Of a stretch of 64,000 bases of DNA, positions 61,995 to 64,000 are shown piece by piece. The position numbers were made by a program, and so were the translations under genes. The number at the start of each line of letters is the position of its first letter. Positions within the stretch are counted from its first letter, which is position 1. Source of the DNA: CAYVTZ01 sp964454685 (GTDB lineage: Bacteria; Bacillota; Clostridia; Christensenellales; Christensenellaceae); contig CAYVTZ010000004.1 of NCBI GenBank assembly GCA_964454685.1, positions 1 through 64,000 on the forward strand, given 5' to 3'. The notes beneath the pieces were generated by a model. That model searched no databases and was not told the DNA's origin. It saw only the letters and a program-made list of their open reading frames with translations.

Positions 61995-62780
61995 ATGAAT
62001 ACAAAAAGAGTCGCCATCGTAACCGGTGGTACCCGTGGCATGGGAGAAGACATTTCAAAAGCACTTGCCAAGGACGGCAACACCGTTGTCGCCGTATATC
62101 ATTCGAATGAAGCCAGCGCAAAAAAGACGCTTGCCGAGCTGCAAGCCATCGAGCCAAGCTGCACGATCATCCAAGGGGATGTCAGCATCAAGGCGGATGT
62201 CGATCGCATCGCCAGCACCGTCGCACAGCAATTCGGCAGAATCGATATCCTGATCAACAATGCGGGCATCTTTAATTTCGCCTTCATGGATGAAATGACA
62301 GAAGAATATCTCGATCGCATCATGAATGTCAACTTCAAAAGTCAATTTTTGATGACGCAGGCGGTTGCGCCATATATGAAGAAGAATATGTACGGACGCG
62401 TGGTCGGCGCTTCCTCCATTTCCAGCTCCATCGCAGATGTGGGGCTCATCGGCTATGGATGCAGCAAAGCGGCAGTCGATATGTTCATCACCATCGCCGC
62501 AGGAGAGCTTGCCCCCTATAACATCACGGTCAACGCCTATGCACCCGGCATCACGCACACCGATATGACGGACGCGATGATCAAAGAACGCGGCACCGAG
62601 CAGGCAAAGCAAATCGCGCTCAATCGCTTTGGTTCCGGAGAAGAGGTTGCCAATCTGGTTGCGTTCCTCGCTTCGGAAAAGGCAAGCTATGTAACCGGCG
62701 TCATCGTTCCCGTCGACGGCGGATTCTTTAAGGTGCAAAATCCCTACCGCGCACACGAATACGCAGCGCAAAAAAAATAA
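61995..62780 (+). CDS. SDR-family oxidoreductase (FabG-like)
   Basis: This 261-residue short-chain dehydrogenase has the cofactor loop TGGTRGMGED, NNAGIFNFAF, catalytic Ser in GASSISSS and Tyr/Lys in GYGCSKAAVD. VAVYHSNEAS after the second strand lacks the acidic residue, which favours NADP(H), unlike the divergent SDR. The pair may thus oxidise one hydroxyl and reduce another. The start has GGAGG about eight bases upstream. It is monocistronic and ends at a strong terminator. Confidence 0.9.
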   Translation: MNTKRVAIVTGGTRGMGEDISKALAKDGNTVVAVYHSNEASAKKTLAELQAIEPSCTIIQGDVSIKADVDRIASTVAQQFGRIDILINNAGIFNFAFMDEMTEEYLDRIMNVNFKSQFLMTQAVAPYMKKNMYGRVVGASSISSSIADVGLIGYGCSKAAVDMFITIAAGELAPYNITVNAYAPGITHTDMTDAMIKERGTEQAKQIALNRFGSGEEVANLVAFLASEKASYVTGVIVPVDGGFFKVQNPYRAHEYAAQKK

Positions 62781-62861
62781 CTTCCGGTCTGTCGATCCAG
62801 CCGCAGCAGCCTGTGCGTACAACATTACTTTTTTGATACGCCGCAATTACTTTTCCTCACC

Positions 62862-62897
62862 AAAAAACCGCACACATTCTATCGTATGCGGTTTTTT
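62862..62897. terminator. Bidirectional terminator
   Basis: AAAAAACCGCA pairs with TGCGGTTTTTT, between the SDR gene and the RiPP precursor gene, which are convergent. Confidence 0.93.
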
Positions 62898-62911
62898 AAT
62901 GGATCTTTCGT

Positions 62912-63280
62912 TTAAAAGAGACGCTGCCCCGTGCCGCTGCCGCAGCAGTAGCAGCTGAAGTTGCTGGTCGCGCCGTTTTCGCCCTCACCGTTGTACGGAC
63001 ACGCGCATCCGTTATCCCCTACGCCCGCACCGCTGCAGTTGCAATATCGTCCGCCGCTCACCGACATCAATTCATCTTCCATCATCTCCCCTTCCGGTGG
63101 CGCAAAGTCTGCTACCACAAAGGAAAATCCATGTTTTTTTGCAAAAGGGATCATGTGCTGCTCAAGCGCCTCGTCCCGTGCAGACACGTGCTCAATCTTA
63201 CGACTTACCTCTTTAAATTCCTCTTGCATCGCTGCATCACCCTGCACCTTCAGCAAAAATTCTCTGATTTTGTCACTCAT
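62912..63280 (-). CDS. Nif11-type RiPP precursor peptide
   Basis: This 122-residue protein looks like a precursor with a Nif11-like leader. Residues 1-77 are helical and acidic, with REFLLKVQGDAAMQEEFKEV and the family block AKKHGFSFVVADF, and end in MEDELMSVSGG, a classic double-glycine cleavage site for a C39 peptidase transporter. The 45-residue core (78-122) is Gly-rich with seven cysteines (80, 82, 92, 94, 110, 112, 113), arranged CxC, CxC and CxCC, plus Ser and Thr residues. AAAGGAG lies eight bases before the ATG. No modifying enzyme or peptidase transporter is visible in the window, so the final product is unknown. Confidence 0.82.
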   Translation of the reverse strand: MSDKIREFLLKVQGDAAMQEEFKEVSRKIEHVSARDEALEQHMIPFAKKHGFSFVVADFAPPEGEMMEDELMSVSGGRYCNCSGAGVGDNGCACPYNGEGENGATSNFSCYCCGSGTGQRLF

Positions 63281-63444
63281 GGTTCCTGCTCCTTTCCTGA
63301 CCTGTCATCTTCGGTATTTAAAATGCAAAACATTCGCTTGCACAGATCTTCTGTGCGCCGCAGTCGTATGCACCCTATTGCTTGTATAACGCACCGGATT
63401 CGTCAGTATCCCACAATTTCATAAAATCTCGGTTTTTTTTGAGG

Positions 63445-64000
63445 TTATTGTCTTTCATCGTTGCGCTCTTTGGTAATGTAGATCGGGCGCTTCTTCACTT
63501 CCAGATACATCTTCGCCAGATATTGGTTGGATATCCCCGTGCAAAACAACTGAATGCCCCCAACCAGCAAAATGATGCACGCCAGCGTCGGCCAGCCTGC
63601 CACCGGATCGCCCCAAATCAGCGTTTTGATGACGATAATCACAATCAGTACCGCCGAAACCAAAAACATCAGCACCCCAATGATGGATGCAATGGCAAGC
63701 GGCGCGGTCGTAAAGCCCACAAATCCCTCAATCGAATACATCAGCAGCTTCCAGAAAGACCACTTGGTCTCTCCCGCCACGCGCTTCACGTTCTCATATT
63801 CCAGCCATTTGGTTTCAAATCCCACCCAGGAAAAAATGCCCTTGGAAAATCGATTGTATTCGCAAAGCTGCAATACCGCTTCCAGCATCTGCCGCGTCAT
63901 CAAGCGATAATCCCGCGCGCCGTCTACAATCTTTGTCTGCGTCATGCGGTTGATCATCCGGTAAAAGGTACGCGCAAAAAAGGACCGGATCATCGGTTCC
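63445..64000 (-). CDS. GtrB-like family 2 glycosyltransferase, C-terminal part
   Basis: The gene runs off the right edge, so only the last ~185 residues are visible. They contain the end of a GT-A domain (DGARDYRLMTRQMLEAVLQL and RFSKGIFSWVGF, typical of dolichyl/undecaprenyl-phosphate glucosyl- or mannosyltransferases of the GtrB/YkcC group) followed by two transmembrane helices and a basic tail. Such enzymes load a sugar onto undecaprenyl phosphate for surface glycans. It lies 164 nt upstream of the RiPP precursor on the same strand; a functional link is not evident. Confidence 0.88.
   Translation of the reverse strand, partial: EPMIRSFFARTFYRMINRMTQTKIVDGARDYRLMTRQMLEAVLQLCEYNRFSKGIFSWVGFETKWLEYENVKRVAGETKWSFWKLLMYSIEGFVGFTTAPLAIASIIGVLMFLVSAVLIVIIVIKTLIWGDPVAGWPTLACIILLVGGIQLFCTGISNQYLAKMYLEVKKRPIYITKERNDERQ

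Noticed and set aside
1..64000. tRNA, rRNA, CRISPR array, complete IS or prophage
   Set aside because: None was recognised by eye on either strand; a tRNA or covariance-model scan would be decisive.

Overview
The window reads as chromosomal DNA of a low-to-mid GC Gram-positive bacterium, most likely a gut-type clostridium (Eubacteriales/Christensenellales-like; this placement is inferred from gene content only). Supporting signs are a CtsR-controlled ctsR-mcsA-clpC operon, RNase Y, a B12-binding radical SAM protein, lipoproteins and secreted proteins with Pro/Ser/Ala/Glu-rich linkers, Big2-decorated subtilases, AGGAGG-type ribosome binding sites, TTG/GTG starts, and many TTGACA-N17-TATAAT promoters. 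I see no tRNA, rRNA, CRISPR array, phage or intact insertion sequence.

Layout. 1-2.6 kb (minus): tagO/wecA-like, larE and larB (nickel-pincer cofactor synthesis). The first ~93 bases do not continue larB and look foreign. 2.6-6.0 kb (minus): ctsR-mcsA-clpC with a clear CtsR operator but no mcsB. 6.2-14.4 kb (minus): a seven-gene housekeeping run, yjbQ-plsC-galU-ahcY-mtaD-lipoprotein-radical SAM. 14.7-16.3 kb: a lipoprotein and an unrecognised protein, divergently transcribed. 16.4-19.9 kb (minus): two-subunit ABC exporter. 20-25.5 kb: GDPD with a small membrane protein, patatin-like lipase, membrane protein, diguanylate cyclase, and a lipoprotein with a catalytically dead NlpC/P60 domain. 25.8-27.9 kb: class II aldolase plus an AroE-like dehydrogenase with an altered substrate motif. 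27.9-38.9 kb (minus): chemoreceptor, purB, rny, RpiR regulator with BaiN-type flavoprotein, surE, an intact NlpC/P60 hydrolase and a small Fe-S protein. 39.1-43.7 kb: exported amidohydrolase lipoprotein, DUF2164 protein, and a PMCA-type calcium ATPase. 44.0-49.8 kb (plus): tandem subtilases whose last 714 coding bases are identical.

49.9-62.8 kb is the main accessory region, a carbohydrate or polyol utilisation locus. On the minus strand it runs SDR dehydrogenase, URO-D-family protein, sugar permease, sugar-binding lipoprotein, sugar ATPase, two DeoC-type aldolases, a LacI regulator fused to a family-1 solute-binding domain, and an FGGY kinase; a second SDR is divergent. A plausible logic is import, oxidation/reduction, phosphorylation, then aldol cleavage; the substrate is unknown. 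A structured element resembling an IS200/IS605 right end sits inside the locus.

62.9-64 kb (minus): an orphan Nif11-type RiPP precursor with a GG leader end and a seven-cysteine core, then the C-terminal part of a GtrB-like glycosyltransferase that runs off the edge. The most interesting items are this precursor, the LacI-SBP fusion with its catabolic locus, the dead NlpC/P60 lipoprotein, the subtilase tail conversion, and the missing mcsB.
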